A stretch of 64,000 nucleotides of DNA from Isochrysis galbana (lineage: Eukaryota; Haptophyta; Isochrysidales; Isochrysidaceae): positions 6,115,137 through 6,179,136 of the forward strand of contig CM030933.1 of assembly GCA_018136815.1 (NCBI GenBank). Direction: 5' to 3'. The notes below the pieces were generated by a model. That model was not told the origin of the DNA, did no database searches, and saw only the letters and a program-made list of their open reading frames with translations. The position numbers were made by a program, and so were the translations under genes. Position 1 is the first letter of the stretch. Each line of letters starts with the position of its first letter. Positions 1 through 10,500 of the stretch are shown here, piece by piece.

Positions 1-33
1 GGCCCTCCCCCTCCATCTCTCCGCGGGCGGGCC

Positions 34-1595
34 ATGCCGAAACGGCGTGGCAGAGCGAAGTCGCTCGATCACCAGCCTACTTCCTCCGCTTCGTGCGAGC
101 TCAACACTACGCGCATCGACGAGGTGCTCCGCTCGCTTCCTTCCTATTTCCTGCGGCACTGGCCCGAGCGCTCGGTCGGCTTCCGCCAGATGCTACAGAC
201 TTATGATTCACTCGCCGGGTGGGGCCGTACGCGCTTCCAGATTGTGGACGGCAAGCTGTACTACCCTAATTTGAAACACAATACCTTCGGCTGCGTGCTT
301 CGACGCACGCCCATCCTCGCGTGGGCTCTATTGCAAACGTTGGACCGGCACAACATCTCTGATGTTGACATCCCTGTCAACTGCCGAGACACGCCCGGAA
401 CTCCAATCAACCAGCGTCTAATGCGCAGCTCCGGAAGTCCACCCCTGTCTTTCTCTTATACCACTGCCGCTGGCTACGCCGACATCCCTCTCCCGGATTT
501 TACGTACTGGGTGAGCTCCTTGATTAGTGCAGACTTTTTCGCGCGCCCCGCCTCTGCTCATGCCGGCTCAAACGCGCCAAACTTCCCATGTGCCGTGCTC
601 CACAGGGATTACCATACGCGAATATGGTGCCTTGGGAAGCCTGGCTTGCATCCACCGTCTTCACAGCAACGAATGAGGGCAGCGATCATCCATCTAGGGA
701 CGGTGCGGGGTATACAGGGTCCATTGTCGGGACGAAAGACACTCACTTCGGGCACGGGAGCGCACTATCGTTCAAACGAGATCAAATGATCTGGGTGGGT
801 TCACCGACAAATCCCTTGCGTGAAGCTTTCCAAAAGTGTGCTGGGTCGACGTTCGGCGCTCGCCTGGTGCATCGCATGCCAAATAAAGAGCAGATGCACA
901 CACTCGCTTGGCGATGTCCACCTGGGAAAAGCGCATTCATTGCAGGGGCGTGGCGTGAACCCTGTCAGGCCAAACCTGAAGGTTGGACTCCTCTCGAGGA
1001 GCAATGCAAATATCGTTACATTCTTCATCTGCCCGGCATCTCCGACTGGCTCGAGCACTTCAAGCACCAGCTTGCATGCGGATCGGTGAACATTTTCATT
1101 GGGAGACGACCGCGACACAAGGCAGCCTTTGCCACCGAAAAGTTGAAGCCTCCGATATCTTTTGAGCATTACGATTTCACGGGCCCGCTACTGCAAGAAG
1201 GTGAGACTTATCTATTTGTTCCAGCGACAGCCTCGACTGTATGCGAACGGCTGCAGGCGACCATCGCGCAGCTTGAGCAAGTTCCACTTCGTGCTGAGTG
1301 TGTTGCCCGACGTGGCCAAGAACTAGCCGCTTCCTTGAGCATGCCACGCGTATACACCTACCTGGCGGAGGTTCTGAACGAGGCTTCAAGACGGCAAAAG
1401 CCAGAGGTTGCGAGGCGCGTTGTTGCCAAGGAGAACTCACGCCTTGTAACAAAGGCTAATTTTTTTTCTTTTGTACCATCGGCGAAACGCCCTTGGATGG
1501 AGCATGTCTTCGTGCCATGGCATGCAAATGCATTTAATGCGACTCCATTGATCCCACCACGTGGGGAAGAGACAGCTTCTGGCCTATTTCACTGA
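34..1595 (+). CDS. GT90 (CAP10/POGLUT-like) glycosyltransferase, two exons
   Basis: Likely a secretory-pathway glycosyltransferase of family GT90 (CAP10, KDELC, POGLUT), which transfers sugars such as xylose or glucose to proteins or glycans. Exons 34-510 and 606-1595 are joined by a 95-bp phase-0 intron (GTGAGC...CACAG) and give about 488 residues. Exon 1 ends with PLPDFTYW, which corresponds to the family's 'FPDWTFW' motif. Exon 2 carries WVGSPTNPLREAF (about residue 221, the 'FWRGxxTGPLR' block), CKYRYILHLPGIS (about 291) and LACGSVNIFI (about 314), which is the classic CAP10 order. No convincing signal peptide or membrane helix is visible at the chosen ATG, so part of the N-terminus could lie outside the window. 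Family assignment is firm; donor, acceptor and compartment are inferred. Confidence 0.8.
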
Positions 1596-2830
1596 ACACG
1601 CAGCATCCAGCTTGTTTTAACGTATAGCCAATGAAGGCAGACTACCTCGATGCAGAGCGAGTTTCAGGCTTGCGCTTCGACAGTTTCTCGTGCCTATAGT
1701 AGTAATAGGTATTTTAATATGTAGTAGTAATATCCAATAAACGCAGTGTTCCAACTGTAATTTAGACGTATTCACGCTTGGGGGAGGCGCCTCGAGCCCT
1801 CCCCCTCAGGCTCCAACTCCCCTCCAGCGGGCCGCCTGTCGGTCACGCTCATACTCGATACCACTGCCACTTGGCATGAGCTGAGCCCTGCGCACCAATC
1901 TACAGCATCTAGCCCAGGACCCCCCGCTAGAGCACGAGCCGCGAGCCGCACTCCCACGCCCACACAGGCTTGCCCTCGAGCTGACTCCCGCTCCCGCCCC
2001 CCCGCATCCGCATCCCTGGTCGCCAAGCATACACAAGCCTCTTTGCGGCACCCATGACCAACATGTGATTGATGGACCGGCGAGACGAGCGCAAGAGAGA
2101 GGCCCGGATGACCCGCACCATCGTCATTACAAGATGCGGGGTTACATGCTGACCGCGGTGCTGGTGCTGGCGGCGCGCTTCACCAGCTTCAAGGACGCGT
2201 TACTCTCCGCGCATATCACAGCTAGCCAGCAAGCCAATGACCGGGACCGGGAAAGCGACAGCGACGACTTCGAATGCTACCTTTTGCATGGATGGGGAGG
2301 GAGCCAGCGGTTCTAAGGCCGCCCATCTTACCGCCACCGCTGTTGGTCCCGCCGCCTCGACCCCCGCCGCCTCGGCCCCGGCCGCCTCGGCCCCCGCCGC
2401 CTCGGCCCCCGGCGTCGATGCCCGCGCCACCGATGACCCAACCGCTTCGGCCCCTGCGCCACCTTGGCCCCCGCTGCCGAGCGAGGCCCCCGCCGCCGTT
2501 GACCCAGCCGCTTCGGACGGAAAGCACCGACGACGCTGCCCTTGCCGACGCTGCCCCCGCCACGAGGCCCGCGCCGCCGACCGCCGACCGCCGAGGCCCC
2601 CGTTGCTTCTGCCTCTGCCGATGACCGCATGACGCACCCAGCCGCTTCGGCCCCTGCTGCCGAGGCCCCCGCGAGGTGCGAAGCCGCAGGTGGAAGACGG
2701 AGGAGGTGGCGGTGGCCAGACTGTGGGGCGCCAAGCAGCTATCCTATCCCTATGGCCCTATCTATCCCTATGTTTGAGAGTGAGAGTGAGTGTGAGTGCC
2801 ATTAAAGGCTGCAACCTCAGGGTTGCTGAA
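1596..2830. other. Intergenic, GC-rich low-complexity stretch
   Basis: No supported gene. From about 2330 to 2690 the sequence is an imperfect CCGCCTCGGCCCC-type simple repeat that stays open in several frames on both strands and so produces Pro/Ala/Arg/Gly-rich pseudo-reading frames. A TATCCC/GAGTGA short repeat lies at 2740-2800. The GT90 3' UTR probably occupies the first 150 bases. Confidence 0.6.
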
Positions 2831-3388
2831 GGGAACCTCAAGTTGCACCCTCTCAACTTGTTCCTAGATCCTAGACTATCAACAATCACAATGCACAATG
2901 ACAAGTATACAACGTCGGCAATGACAATGTACAATGTAGGTTTTTTATGGTCTCCGGCTGGGGTTTATGATCTCCGGCTGAGGCTCGTGCTAGGGGAAAG
3001 GAGGTGACGGTGGATAAGGATAAGGACGGGTAGTAGTAGTAGTAGTAGGGAGTACTCGGTGCTCTGCCTCGCCTCGTACTAGTAGCGGAAATTTTTTTCG
3101 ATGGTTGCGTCTGGTGAGTCTTGCATGGGTCGTCAACCTTTACCCTCTCCTACCCGCAACACTTCACACTTTTGAAGGGCCTAGCATCTGCGAAATAACA
3201 TATTAAAATGCGAGACATCGCGCTACGCTCTGCGCGAAACACTCACGAACGAACCACCGGCCATGTAATGAAGACGGTGCAAAATCTCACCGACTGGATA
3301 TAAGTAACACGGGACTTGACTCGGTATCTAAGCCCACGCCCGCAGTCTCAAAGCTCGGCGCTTCAGAGCGCAATATCCAGCAGCTAGT
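2831..3388. repeat. Copy of the 'GTGCAACTTGAGGTTCCC' dispersed repeat and PGK 3' flank
   Basis: Positions 2831-2852 carry, in reverse orientation, a short repeat also found at 6824-6852 (+), 26763-26789 (+), 26988-27016 (+), 37332-37362 (-) and 42109-42132 (-). The core is GGTGCAACTYGAGGTTCC followed by a T-run. A (GTA)n tract lies near 3030-3048. The rest, up to the PGK stop, shows nothing recognisable. Confidence 0.5.
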
Positions 3389-4929
3389 CTACGCCTCCTG
3401 GAGAGCAGCAACACCCGGAAGGACCTTGCCCTCAAGGAGCTCAAGCGAGGCGCCACCACCGGTCGAGATGTGCGACATCTTCTCGGCAAGGCCAGCCTTC
3501 TCGACGGCCGCAACGGAGTCACCACCGCCAATGATGGTGGTGCAGCCCTTGCTGGTCAGCTCGGCGAGGGTCTCAGCCACATCGAAGGTGCCCTTGGCGA
3601 AGGCCTCGAACTCGAAGACGCCCATCGGGCCGTTCCAGATGACGGTCTTGCACTCGCTCAGCTTCTCCTGGATCATCTTGGTGGACTCAGGGCCGTTGTC
3701 GAGGCCCATCCAGCCCTCCGGAATAGCCTCAACAGACACGGTTTGGGTAGCGGCATCGGCGGCAAACTTGTCCGCAACGATGACGTCAGTCGGAAGAATG
3801 AAGTCAATGCCCTTCTCCTTGGCAATGACCTCGAGCTTCTTGGCGAGCTCGAGCTGGTCCTCCTCGACGAGCGAGGAGCCAGTCTCGAGGCCACGGGCCT
3901 TGAGGAAAGTGAAGACCATGCCGCCGCCGATGACGATCTTGTCGACCTTCTCCATGAGCGACTCAATCACGCCGATCTTGGAGGAGACCTTGGACCCACC
4001 AACAATGGCAGCGAAGGGGCGCTCCGGGTTGGAGACGGCGCCGTCGAGGTAGTCGAGCTCCTTCTGGAGGAGGAAACCCGAAACGGACGGGGAAAGGTAC
4101 TTGGTGACGCCCTCGGTTGAACCGTGCGCGCGGTGGGCGGTGCCGAAAGCATCGTTCACGAACATGTCAGCGTTGGCAGCGAGCTTCTCAGCAAACTCCG
4201 GATCGTTCTTCTCCTCCTCCTTGTAGAAGCGGGTGTTCTCGAGGAGAAGGACGTCGCCGTTCTCCATGCTGGCGACGCACTTTTCGACTGCAATGTGAAG
4301 GGGGCATAATGGTGTGAGATGGATGTCTGAGGGGGCAAATTGCTAGACAGCCGACCCCAGCAGAAGAGGCACCACTCACCGGCCTCGCCGATGCAGTCGG
4401 GCGCCATGGTCACGTCCTTGCCGAGGAGCTCGGAGAGGCGCGGGGCGACCGGACCCAGGGAGAACTTGTCCTCCGGGCCGTTCTTCGGGCGGCCGAGGTG
4501 GGAGGAGAGGAGCACCTTGGCGCCGTTGTCGACGAGGTACTTGATGGTCGGGACTGACGCCCGGATGCGGGTGTCGTCCGTGATCGTCTTGCTGCGGGAT
4601 GGACAAAGGCCATGTGGAGGCGGTTGTGAGCGCACGCATTGAGTAGCGTCGGTGTTGAAAGGCGAGAGTGGGAGCGGTGCGACGTGCTACTTCTTAAAGG
4701 CTGTGTAGGGAGAAGAAGAGGGGACTCACCCATCGAGCGGGACGTTGAGGTCACAGCGGACAAGGACGCGCTTGCCCTCGAGGTCAGCCTTGGAGAGGTC
4801 ACCGACGGACTTCTTGGCCATCTCAATGGTGCAGGTGCGCGAGGCGGTGCGCATCGGCGCGGCGCCGATGCGGAGCGCCTCAGCGCCGCCGAAGAGAGCG
4901 AGAGCGAGGGTGGCAGTGCGAGCGACCAT
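3389..4929 (-). CDS. PGK: Plastid phosphoglycerate kinase, three exons
   Basis: Interconverts 1,3-bisphosphoglycerate/ADP and 3-phosphoglycerate/ATP in the Calvin cycle and glycolysis. Exons 4929-4730, 4591-4380 and 4287-3389 join without a frame break (introns GTGAGT...CAG, phases 2 and 1) into 436 residues. Visible motifs are [10 protein letters not shown] and TITDDTRIR near the N-terminus, [45 protein letters not shown] and the nucleotide loop [11 protein letters not shown] near the C-terminus, so all main substrate and nucleotide segments are present. The first ~37 residues contain a hydrophobic stretch ([14 protein letters not shown]) followed by [12 protein letters not shown], which looks like the bipartite ER-plus-transit signal of complex plastids. 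The gene is divergent from bL17. Very confident on function, good confidence on targeting. Confidence 0.96.
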
Positions 4930-5494
4930 GGCTGCTGTCTGAGTGGAGAGAAGTGGCGAGATGGGTGGGGGATGCGGCGAGATGCCGAGGCACGCATCGT
5001 CCGTCGGGGCGCGCGGGGGGGAGTGGAGATCGGCCCCGAGCTCAAGAAGCCTAGAGAAGCTGGGGAGGGGGGGGGGGGGGAAAGGGGGGGGGGGGAAGAG
5101 GGCGGGGGGGAGGAGAAGAGGGCGGGGGGGGCGAGGCGGTGCGGAGAGGCTGGGGGGAAGGGGGAAGGGGGAAGGGGGAGGAGGAAAGGGGGGAGGGGGA
5201 GAGAGAGGGGGGAGGGGACGCCGCCGCCTGCCTTCCCCCCCCCCCCCCCCCCGCGCGGACCGAGAGACTCTCCGCTGGAAGGGGACGAAGCACAGTGCCC
5301 CTTTGACCGGCGCACACAAGATGCGCGCAGCCTCCACGGATTCCTACTCTAAACTACTACAAGATCCTTCGGGGGGTCTCGGCCCACCAAATAAAAGTAC
5401 TCCACTTTTGTATTGTACTACTATCCCCACTCAGCCTCACTACTCCTAATCAAGAAGAAAACTCCCCCCCATCACCCTCCTCGCGTCGCGCGCC
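4930..5494. promoter_or_regulatory. Shared upstream region of PGK and bL17 with long G/C runs
   Basis: The 565-bp gap between two divergent start codons must hold both promoters. Its centre (about 5060-5255) is a strand-biased run of G tracts on the + strand ending in a pure C run, with no credible coding sequence. Polypurine/polypyrimidine tracts of this kind can form unusual DNA structures, but no specific promoter motif is visible. Confidence 0.4.
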
Positions 5495-6225
5495 ATGTTG
5501 GCCGCGCTGCGATCCGGCGCCGCGCGAGCCACCCACTTACTGCCTAGATGGCCAGTCGCGCCTGCGCAAGTCCTCACTCAGACAAATGTGCTGCAGCAGC
5601 AGACCCGGGGCGTCATCTGCCTCCACACGCGGCTGGGGAGGGGGCGCGCTCATCGCTGGGCGATGATGCGCAACCTGGTGCAGTCGCTCATCGAGCATGA
5701 GCGCATTAAGACGACCGAGGCTCGAGCTAAGGAGCTGAGACGCGTCGCAGATAGGGTGATAACCTTTGGTAAGAAGGGTACGGCTGGCGCACGGGCAGAG
5801 GCCGGTAAGATTGTGAGGACCACTCCTGAGCTGGTAAAGCTTTTCACAAGTACGCTGCTGCGATCACACTCGTGTGCCGCCCACCCTTTGAGCGCTCTGT
5901 GTGGAGTCTTGTGACTGACGGCCACCTTACCTGTCCTCGCCCTTACAACTCAGTCCTAGCGGAGCGCTACCGCGATCGACAGGGCGGATACACGCGCATG
6001 CTGAAGACGTACCCACGGATTGGCGATGCGGCGCCAATGGCCTTTGTTGAATTGGTTGATAGGCCAGTGCAGAGGATGCGCATGCCCCCGCCGCTGCAGG
6101 AGCAGCCACAATCGGCATATCCGGGCCGTGGTGGTCGTAAATGGCGCGCTTCTAAACGGGACCTTCGCAATGAGTACTACAAAACTACACTTCCACAGAA
6201 TGTGTTACCTCATTCACGCACATGA
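5495..6225 (+). CDS. MRPL17: Mitochondrial large-subunit ribosomal protein bL17, two exons
   Basis: Component of the large ribosomal subunit near the exit tunnel. Exons 5495-5849 and 5954-6225 are joined by a 104-bp phase-1 intron (GTACGC...CTCAG) and encode 208 residues. Bacterial L17 landmarks are in order: [33 protein letters not shown], split here as [14 protein letters not shown] and [13 protein letters not shown], then [11 protein letters not shown], and in exon 2 [12 protein letters not shown] and [10 protein letters not shown]. An Arg-rich leader of about 45 residues without a hydrophobic signal favours the mitochondrion over the plastid. The C-terminus has an extra tail of about 40 residues beyond the bacterial fold. 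Confidence 0.93.
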
Positions 6226-6823
6226 ACAGTATTGGCTCGCATAGGCTTCAAGAAGGTATGCATGGATATGCTTGTGTCAGTGCCGACTTAACGGCAGAAC
6301 AACTTGGCCCTCGCAGTTCCGAGGATCACAATCAATGGCCATGGCTGTTGGTGGTGTGCGTATCCCCGCTTGCTGAATGCTTGGTTGTGTGCGTGGTTAC
6401 CGCTTGCGGAATGCTTGACAGTGCTTGGGGATCTTGGCAGCCGGCGCGTGTGCTAGGGTGGTTAAGCATTCTACCGAAGGGGCCCCTTGTGGGAGAAAAG
6501 TTGCGGGCAGGAGGAAAGCTACCCCAAGAGTTTTTACAATTACAGAGGCGAGAGATGCTCCCTCAAGATACCCCCCATTCCCCCTTTCGCGGCGTATTGC
6601 GTATTCTCTCTCTTGCGTCTTGCGCGAGGGTTCTGACGGATCGAGCATGATCACTAGCTCGATATGCGAGGAGACGGAAGGGGATGGATCGGCGGTAGGC
6701 GCGGCGGGAGCAGCGGAAAGTGATGGAATGGCGGGCTTGACTTTGACTACCTCGTCAGCAGAGGAAGGCGGGAGGACGGGCTTGGGCGAGCGCGAAGACG
6801 AGGACGGAAGACGGAGCGGAAGA
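6226..6823. other. Intergenic; holds a reverse copy of a LINE ORF1-type leader
   Basis: On the minus strand at about 6831-6640 an open frame contains RSPKPVLPPSSADEVV. Nearly the same peptide (SPSPKPVLPPSSAEEVV) is read on the plus strand at about 16880-16930, so both are copies of one repeated coding piece, probably the start of a retrotransposon ORF1. The rest of the interval shows nothing recognisable. Confidence 0.4.
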
Positions 6824-7328
6824 AGGTGCAACTCGAAGTTCCCTTTTTTTTTCCCACACCCCCGTCTATTAAGGTATACAATTTTTATTGACTCAAACTA
6901 TAAACTATTGATATAGTTTGAACTATGGAGCGTGCCGCGACCGCGCCCGAGCGCCCGAGCCCCATGCGACGTACCCTCGCCGCCGCGCCCCACCTGGGAC
7001 GCCCCACGCCGCCCGAGGCGGCTCGTCAGAAAGCCCTCTCAGAGCCCATCCAACCCATCCAAACCACACCCGCGCAAGCGCGCGGGGTGGCGAGCACTGG
7101 CACCGAACAAGTTGCCACCATGGCTCTGCGCATCATGTAGGGGGTCTTTGAGACCCCCTCCTACAGTGGGAAACCTTCCCACCCCAAGAGCACCTCATGT
7201 GGGAGGGTAGTTCAGCTGCCCTCCCCATGGTGGAAACCTCTACCATCAGTGCACCCAACATGGGAGGGCACTTCACAACCATCAACTTCATACGGAGAGC
7301 ACCCCATGCCTCTGTTTTCCAACTTGTT
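6824..7328 (+). mobile_element. MERA leader copy 1 with upstream hairpin
   Basis: A dispersed-repeat core (6824-6852) is followed by an inverted repeat TCAAACTATA/TATAGTTTGA (6893-6902 and 6912-6921) and an ATG at 6925 opening a 71-residue frame (6925-7140) that starts MERAATAPE. The same hairpin-ATG-GAG-CGY-GCC arrangement recurs six more times in the window. It is read as the 5' end of a LINE-type ORF1, here cut short. The sequence at 7141-7328 holds several short inverted repeats (for example GGGTCTTTGAGACCCC) and no gene. Confidence 0.5.
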
Positions 7329-7336
7329 GACACAAT

Positions 7337-7856
7337 TAGGGCGTCGAATAACCCCCGGCGAGCACTATCTAGATAGAAGTAGATAGTGCCGAAATGCAAT
7401 CTAGTTACAAGTAGATAGTGCCCTTATGGTATCTAGTTACAAGTAGATAGTGGATCTTCCGGCCTAGATATCTAGATATCTAGATATCTATAAGAGTCTA
7501 AAAGTAGAGAAAGAAGGAACGCGGGCGCGAAAGAGAAAACGGCGAAAGCGTTGTCGGCGCCACCCACCGCCGACGGTGCGAGCATGTGGGGCATGCGCTG
7601 CCATCTTGCCGCGAGCCATATGGCTCGGGCATGGCAGTAGTCTTGCCCGCACTAACTATGTACGCCTGTCTGTGTGTCTGTAAGCCTTAATTAAGGAGGT
7701 AACTATCTACTAAATATCTAGCTTGCGGCCGATTGCTATCTAGTATCTAGATACAAGTAGATAGTGCCTCGGCACGATCTAGTTACAAGTAGATAGTGAA
7801 ATATCGGCCTAGATAGCTAGATATCTAGATATCTGGCTATCTGCTTCGACGCCCTA
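7337..7856. mobile_element. Non-autonomous hAT-type DNA transposon (MITE), 520 bp
   Basis: The ends are perfect 12-bp terminal inverted repeats, TAGGGCGTCGAA at 7337-7348 and TTCGACGCCCTA at 7845-7856. They are flanked by identical 8-bp direct repeats GACACAAT at 7329-7336 and 7857-7864. An 8-bp target duplication with TAGGG/CAGGG-type ends is the hallmark of the hAT superfamily. Subterminal arrays of AAGTAGATAGTG and CTAGATATCTAGATATCT at both ends (about 7365-7500 and 7735-7840) fit hAT subterminal transposase-binding repeats. There is no coding capacity, so it depends on a transposase elsewhere. The perfect ends suggest a fairly recent insertion. Confidence 0.85.
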
Positions 7857-7864
7857 GACACAAT

Positions 7865-8055
7865 TCTCGTCTTCATCTTCACCCCACTCTTGTGGGCCAC
7901 TAAGCTAAGGCGGCTTGCCTTCATTTGGTCTCCTTTCCCTCCGGTTTCTTCCAGTCTCACCCTACCATGAGGCCCCCCTGGCGAGCACCCCGAAGGAGAG
8001 GCCGAGCAGCACCACGTACGCGACGAGAACGGCGTCGCCTTGGCTCGGCATGATT
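7865..8055. other. Short unassigned interval
   Basis: No gene or clear repeat recognised between the hAT MITE and the next dispersed element. Confidence 0.4.
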
Positions 8056-8815
8056 AATTGGATTAATTTCTTAATAGTCTCACCGCACACGCGACCGTGC
8101 AGCCTCTACTTTCTACTCACGTAGGAAACTTTCTACACCCCCACTTCCCCGGCCCTTTCCCCCCCGCCATCAGGCGACTCCCCCCGTGCACTACTAGGGG
8201 GATAGGGGAAAAGGGCTTAGATATGGTCGGTGGCCCGCGCCCCCCCCCGGCGATCCGTTCCCCCCTTCCTCCTACGCCTACCGGGCTGGCGGCGGCCTCG
8301 GTCCCGACTTATCCTGTAAACAGGTGCGGGACTTACCTATTTTCCGGTGAGCGGAGCTCTCGCTCCGCCCACCCCCTTCTCCGCGCTCTCTCTCCCCTCT
8401 CCTGCAGGCGCGCGCGATGGCGCGCCTGCGGCAGGCCTGCAGCTGCCCCTGGCGACCCCTGGAGGCCCCTGGAGGCCAGCTCAGGGGGCAGAGGAGGCTA
8501 GGGCTGGGCCCTGGCCTCCCCTGCCTCTCCCTCGCTGGCGCTCCTGTGCCTCAGGGGTCCCCAATCTGCACCTGTCTGCCTGTCGAACAGGGGGGGAGGG
8601 GGGTTGGAGCGATGGGCTGGCCACGACAGGCCAGGACGCGCGAGGCAGGCAAGCCTGCCAGTGAGAGAGTGGGTCAGCAGGGCATTCTGCTCCTGGCAAG
8701 CCATCAGGCGTGCCAGGAGCATGGGTGGTTCCTCCCCCATGGCAGGGGAGGAGTGGAGAGAGGGGGGGGCTCGTGCCCCCCCATGGGGCAACCAAGTATA
8801 AACTTAGTTGCCTTG
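8056..8815 (-). mobile_element. SINE-like family A, near full-length copy (reverse)
   Basis: The ~760-bp sequence matches 45200-45958 in inverse orientation almost along its whole length. It includes the C-rich block, the 'CTTAGATATGGTC' segment, the inverted repeat around GTCCCGACTTATCC, and a GC-rich body that stays open in one frame (MARLRQ...). Read in sense (minus) direction it ends with a CGCGTGTGCGGTGAGACTATTAA tail, shared in form with the LINE-A 3' end. Other pieces lie at 15905-16165, 17062-17262, 31515-31680 and 32985-33437. No tRNA-type promoter boxes were recognised, so the class is inferred from the tail. Confidence 0.6.
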
Positions 8816-9700
8816 GCTCGGCATGAGGGCGCGTCCCGAGAGGGCCTGGTAGACGCCCACGCCGAGCACGACGTAGCCTGCCCCCTCTCTTGCAGTCGTG
8901 TGGGGTCTCCGCTACTTCATATCAGCATGTCGTTGCCCACTGCTCCACCTCCCCCGTCTTCCGGGATATCGTCGCTCCACATGCATATCCTTCGCCGACC
9001 CAAGCAAGAGGCGCCTACCTGTCCTAGCCCGAATTTATACCAAGAAGGAGCGGTGCGAGGGGGGCGGCCCGCATCGCGTTGTTTCGCACCAAACGTTGGA
9101 CAAAAAATGGGCATACGGGTAAATATGCCGTCGAAACGACTTTTGATTGCCCTCGCGGTGGTCGTCGCCACCGTGGTCGCCGCCATCGTCGTGGCGTTGG
9201 TACTCACGAAATAAATAAAACAATTAATGTTATATCCTAGCCAACTCCACCTGGCCCTCCATCGCCTCATATTGTGGTTGAACTATCTCGTAGGGTAAGT
9301 CGTTGAATGAGGTTTTGCTAGGCATCTGGTATTGCACCGTTGGACCAATCGCCAATCGTTGCAAGGAATTCCGGTATATTGATGAATGCATGTATATCAT
9401 TGTTGTTCGATGAAAGAGATGGCGATTTGTCGAATGAAGGAGTATTGGCCTTCTTCTGACGCACACGAGCCATTGTGAAAGCGACTCGATCCGATTGGCG
9501 AAGGTCATCGATGACTTGGATCAAGTTTGTCGTGAGCGTCTTATATGGTTTCATTGTGCGAAAACGTCTATGACAGTGATAGAGAAATAAATCTGGATAT
9601 GGCAGCATGATGGCCTCAGTGTGTATTTGTCATCCGACCCGCTCCCATTCTCGAGTACCTAACGTTGTGTACGAAAACGATATGCGGGCACAAAACCACT
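8816..9700. repeat. Interval with an ~85-bp dispersed repeat and small unassigned frames
   Basis: Positions 9003-9090 are nearly identical to 46700-46795 (shared GAGGCGCCTACCTGTCC and AATTTATACCAAG), which marks another repeat. A short frame ending at 9214 closes with a strongly hydrophobic helix (LLIALAVVVATVVAAIVVA) but has no recognised homology. On the minus strand 9608-9318 encodes 96 residues (MLPYPDLFLYHCHRR...) beginning about 90 bases beyond the Fanzor-like remnant. It may be a second cargo frame of that element, but no function is evident. Confidence 0.35.
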
Positions 9701-10500
9701 CTAAAAGCGCGCCTTCCTCCAGACACCCGTAGCACTTTGGCCTGGTGCCATGACACACATCCCTTGAAATCCGGCGAGAAGCATTTGCATGCACGCTAGT
9801 TCATCACGATCGGTGTCCATATGGTTGGTGGAGAAGGGAGAGAGTGCACAAAATGGTCCCATGGGCTCGGCTGCTTTGTGGCACCGAGGACGGCGGGGAG
9901 TCTCGTTGGGCTCTATCGCAAAGATTGCGGCAGTGTCCTGTAGTTCCGATGTACCACAGGGGCATATATATCAGAGAGGTGTGGTACTCGTCGAGCACAA
10001 TCGTCACTCCGCGGGACGCGAGTGCGCGGATGAACTGTTTTTTGGGGAAGGTATCCCCAAACGACCAATCTCCAATGAGGACAACGGTTCGTTCCTTGTC
10101 CGTGTCGTAGTCTGTTTTCTTGGGATCCCCCTTCTTTCGCTTCTTGATTCCCCAGACTCGGTCGGCGATTCGATCCAGTGCACTTTTCGCCTTTCTCGAC
10201 TCCCTCCAACGATCCATCGAGCGCTGCGGATGCAGCAGGTGTGAGGTGAAGGTGAGGTAGCCACCAAGAACACCCTCGAGATACCTTTGGAAGGTGCCAC
10301 TCTTCGATGTCTTCTTCCTCGTCAACCCTTCGACAAGTTGGTTGTACGATGCATTGTGGTGACGTTGGTGAACAACTCGATCTTCCCATAACTTGAGACC
10401 ACCAAGCTCCTTCCACTCCTTGGACGAGAGGTTCCAAAATCAGCTGCACCTTGTCATCGCTTCGACAAGTGATGTCATGCCTCCACTGATGACTGATGGT
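9701..10500 (-). pseudogene. Decayed Fanzor/TnpB-like RNA-guided nuclease (OMEGA family)
   Basis: Reading the minus strand, the blocks of a Fanzor protein follow in order: DDKVQLILEPLV, then EWKELGGLKLWEDRVVHQRH, then RTVVLIGDWSF, VTIVLDEYHTS, then CPCGTSELQD, RRPRCHKAAEP and NHMDTDRDELACMQMLLAG, ending at a TAG at 9701-9703. In TnpB/Fanzor proteins a 'DEYxTSKxCPxCG...RCHK' segment is the RuvC-embedded zinc finger, and the late DRD is the RuvC-III aspartate region. The frame changes at least twice (once between LVQ and EWKELGG near 10395, once between HTS and CPCG near 9968), so the copy is a pseudogene. The longest single open piece is 10325-9804. The N-terminal half was not recognised. Confidence 0.7.

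Noticed and set aside
2200-2805. Several overlapping Pro/Ala/Arg-rich open frames on both strands
   Set aside because: They follow a GC-rich simple repeat, lack any domain, and are open in several frames at once.
3426-4120. Long + strand frames opposite PGK
   Set aside because: They are mirror frames of a strongly conserved gene and show no family resemblance.
8417-9214. 265-codon + strand frame beginning MARLRQACSC, with similar frames at 45607-45221 and 33627-33139
   Set aside because: The similarity reflects the shared family A repeat DNA; frames drift between copies and no domain is visible.
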